From positions 1 to 6,414 of the forward strand of contig JAUYDD010000209.1 in the NCBI GenBank assembly GCA_030704765.1: a DNA stretch of 6,414 nucleotides, given 5' to 3'. Within the stretch, counting starts at the first letter, position 1; each line of letters starts with the position of its first letter. The position numbers and the translations under genes were made by a program. Origin of the DNA: Nanobdellota archaeon. Its GTDB lineage: Archaea; Nanobdellota; Nanobdellia; Pacearchaeales; GW2011-AR1. The notes beneath the pieces are model-generated. The model was not told the origin of the DNA, ran no database searches, and worked only from the letters and a program-made list of their open reading frames with translations. Shown here one piece after another: positions 5,398 to 6,414 of this stretch.

Positions 5398-6216
5398 CTA
5401 ATTTCTACCAATTTCTCTTTCAGATATATCTGGAAACTCTCTTAAATATGCTTCTACCATGGTTTCGCAAGAATCAAGCGCAAGATAAAGCCATTCTATT
5501 GCTTTATATTTATTATTCATCTCTCTATGGAGTTTTCTTGGATTCCTTATAAGTTCTGATACCTCTTTTGCACCTGATAAATCTATTCCTTCGATTAACC
5601 CAGATAATCTTTCTCTTGAATGACTTCTAGAAAGTATTAGTTCGCCTGTCCTTATATAGACTAATTTTATTGGAAATTTAGCTGTTAATTTAAGACTCTC
5701 TATAGTGCTATCTAAAAATTTAGGATGATTGTTTTCAAAAAGATTATAAGCACATAAAGAAGTGTTCCTTATTCTCCTAAAGTTAAAAGCAGCTGCATTT
5801 AGTACTCCTAACTTATAATCTAATCCATTTAATTGAGAGATAAAATCAGGTCCTGATAAGACTTGTGCAGAATTTCTAAGAAACTCTGTAAAGTCACAAG
5901 TATAAGATAAAAACCTTCCATCATTCCCAGTTATTCTATCAAGAAGATTAAATTGTATATCAACTCTGCTTCTTCTAAGACTATCAGCTAAAATTTCAGA
6001 GATATCTTTTAATTTTCCCTTATCTAATACAACTCTATCTGAATCCAATATAAGCCCACCATCTATATCACTTATTCCGGGAACAAACTCTTTTCCATCA
6101 TATATAGAACCATAAACATAAAAACATACATCTAGATGTCCTTCTCCAAGTCTTTCCTTAAACTCTTCTAAAAAAGCTTCATAATTTTCTCTTCTTAATA
6201 ACTCATCTTCTCTCAT
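5398..6216 (-). CDS. polymerase-beta-superfamily nucleotidyltransferase
   Basis: A 272-residue protein with the signature of the polymerase-beta/MNT nucleotidyltransferase fold. It has VYGS (34-37), then SDID (49-52) supplying two metal-binding Asp residues, and a third acidic residue at Asp86 in RVDIQF on the next strand. Such enzymes transfer a nucleotide from an NTP to a small molecule, protein or RNA. The rest (about 100-272) is predicted mostly helical, with charged helices near the C-terminus (around 228-262) that may bind the acceptor, as in aminoglycoside nucleotidyltransferases. The acceptor here is unknown, and a resistance role is not supported. The spacing GS-x11-SDID fits the family. 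No HEPN partner gene lies beside it, which argues against a classic MNT/HEPN toxin-antitoxin pair. The ATG at 6216 has no ribosome site but has a TATA-like box 25 bases upstream, implying a leaderless message. It sits just downstream of the hairpin array across the circle junction. Confidence 0.8.
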   Translation of the reverse strand: MREDELLRRENYEAFLEEFKERLGEGHLDVCFYVYGSIYDGKEFVPGISDIDGGLILDSDRVVLDKGKLKDISEILADSLRRSRVDIQFNLLDRITGNDGRFLSYTCDFTEFLRNSAQVLSGPDFISQLNGLDYKLGVLNAAAFNFRRIRNTSLCAYNLFENNHPKFLDSTIESLKLTAKFPIKLVYIRTGELILSRSHSRERLSGLIEGIDLSGAKEVSELIRNPRKLHREMNNKYKAIEWLYLALDSCETMVEAYLREFPDISEREIGRN

Positions 6217-6236
6217 GAATCAAAAAGAAATATACC

Positions 6237-6245
6237 TATTTTAAA
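6237..6245 (-). promoter_or_regulatory. TATA-like box of the nucleotidyltransferase gene
   Basis: TTTAAAATA is centred 25 bases upstream of the ATG at 6216, so transcription should begin at the start codon. There is no Shine-Dalgarno sequence before this ATG, which is consistent with a leaderless archaeal mRNA. Confidence 0.55.
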
Positions 6246-6277
6246 CTAATCTATATTCTAAAGCATATTTTTTCATC

Positions 6278-6370
6278 AAAAAAACAATGGGCCACCACAC
6301 CCTAAAGGTTTTTTGCCACAGCTAAAAAATCGCCTGCTGGCGAGTGTGGTTTGATTGGCCCTTGTTTTTA
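6278..6370. other. structured domain A (closed stem across the circle junction)
   Basis: Bases 6280-6294 pair with the segment equivalent to 57-70 (6356-6369). This gives an A/T-rich run, then gggcca against tggccc, with a single bulged T at 6288. A second stem follows: ccacac (6295-6300) with gtgtgg (6344-6349). Inside sit a hairpin tcgcc/ggcga with loop tgct (equivalent to 31-44), a tttttt/aaaaaa arm (10-15 with 25-30) and a minimal cc/gg hairpin with loop taaa. Together they look like a cloverleaf-type junction, but it is not a tRNA. Confidence 0.6.
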
Positions 6371-6414
6371 GGATGCTCAGAAATTAAAACAAACTAACAT
6401 CCACATCTTAAAAG
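6300..6414. repeat. terminal direct repeat, right copy
   Basis: Exact second copy of 1-115, ending at the last base of the window. Here the preceding bases 6280-6299 provide the 5' arm of the domain A stem, which shows how the structure closes when the ends are joined. For a non-redundant annotation of the circle this copy should be merged with 1-115. Confidence 0.9.

Noticed and set aside
5398..6216. Nucleotidyltransferase as the toxin/antitoxin half of an MNT/HEPN pair or as an antibiotic-resistance enzyme.
   Set aside because: No HEPN gene is adjacent, and nothing in the sequence indicates an aminoglycoside acceptor site. Only the superfamily assignment is supported.
6278..6370. Cloverleaf-like domain A as a tRNA gene.
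   Set aside because: No T-loop GTTCRA motif, no plausible 7-bp acceptor stem with an anticodon loop of seven bases, and wrong arm lengths on both strands.

Overview
The window looks like a complete small circular molecule opened at an arbitrary point. The last 115 bases (6300-6414) are an exact copy of the first 115 (1-115). The repeat ends fall inside hairpin arms rather than at natural borders, so joining the ends gives a circle of 6299 bp. The DNA is AT-rich. The host is most likely a DPANN archaeon (Woesearchaeota/Pacearchaeota-like). The evidence is TATA-like boxes about 25 bases before two start codons (leaderless genes), a remnant of an archaeal-style Lrp/AsnC regulator, and a glycyl-tRNA synthetase with a short N-terminal add-on domain that I associate with such genomes. 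The host assignment is inference.

Layout: every apparently intact gene is read on the minus strand. In transcription order these are a polymerase-beta-type nucleotidyltransferase (6216-5398, own leaderless promoter), then glycyl-tRNA synthetase (5236-3524) with a probable 70-odd-base structured leader, then an unrecognised 68-residue ORF starting one base after the synthetase stop (3522-3316). A headless Lrp/AsnC C-terminal fragment lies on the plus strand (3094-3309). A two-gene sugar operon follows: a Gfo/Idh/MocA oxidoreductase (2993-1629) and a xylose-isomerase-like TIM-barrel protein (1627-398), one base apart. The remaining non-coding stretch (about 6278 through the junction to about 345) is packed with hairpins grouped into four multi-branch domains. 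It is either a structured RNA or the replication/processing region of the molecule.

The gene set mixes a core translation gene with an accessory oxidoreductase/isomerase pair that probably acts in sequence on one sugar or glycoside. No replication, partition, mobilisation, integrase or capsid gene is present. A circle this size would therefore depend on host or helper functions, or it is an excised or tandemly repeated chromosomal unit.

The two most interesting items are the leader of the synthetase gene, where three short segments can pair in mutually exclusive ways with one state hiding the ribosome binding site, and the hairpin array across the junction.
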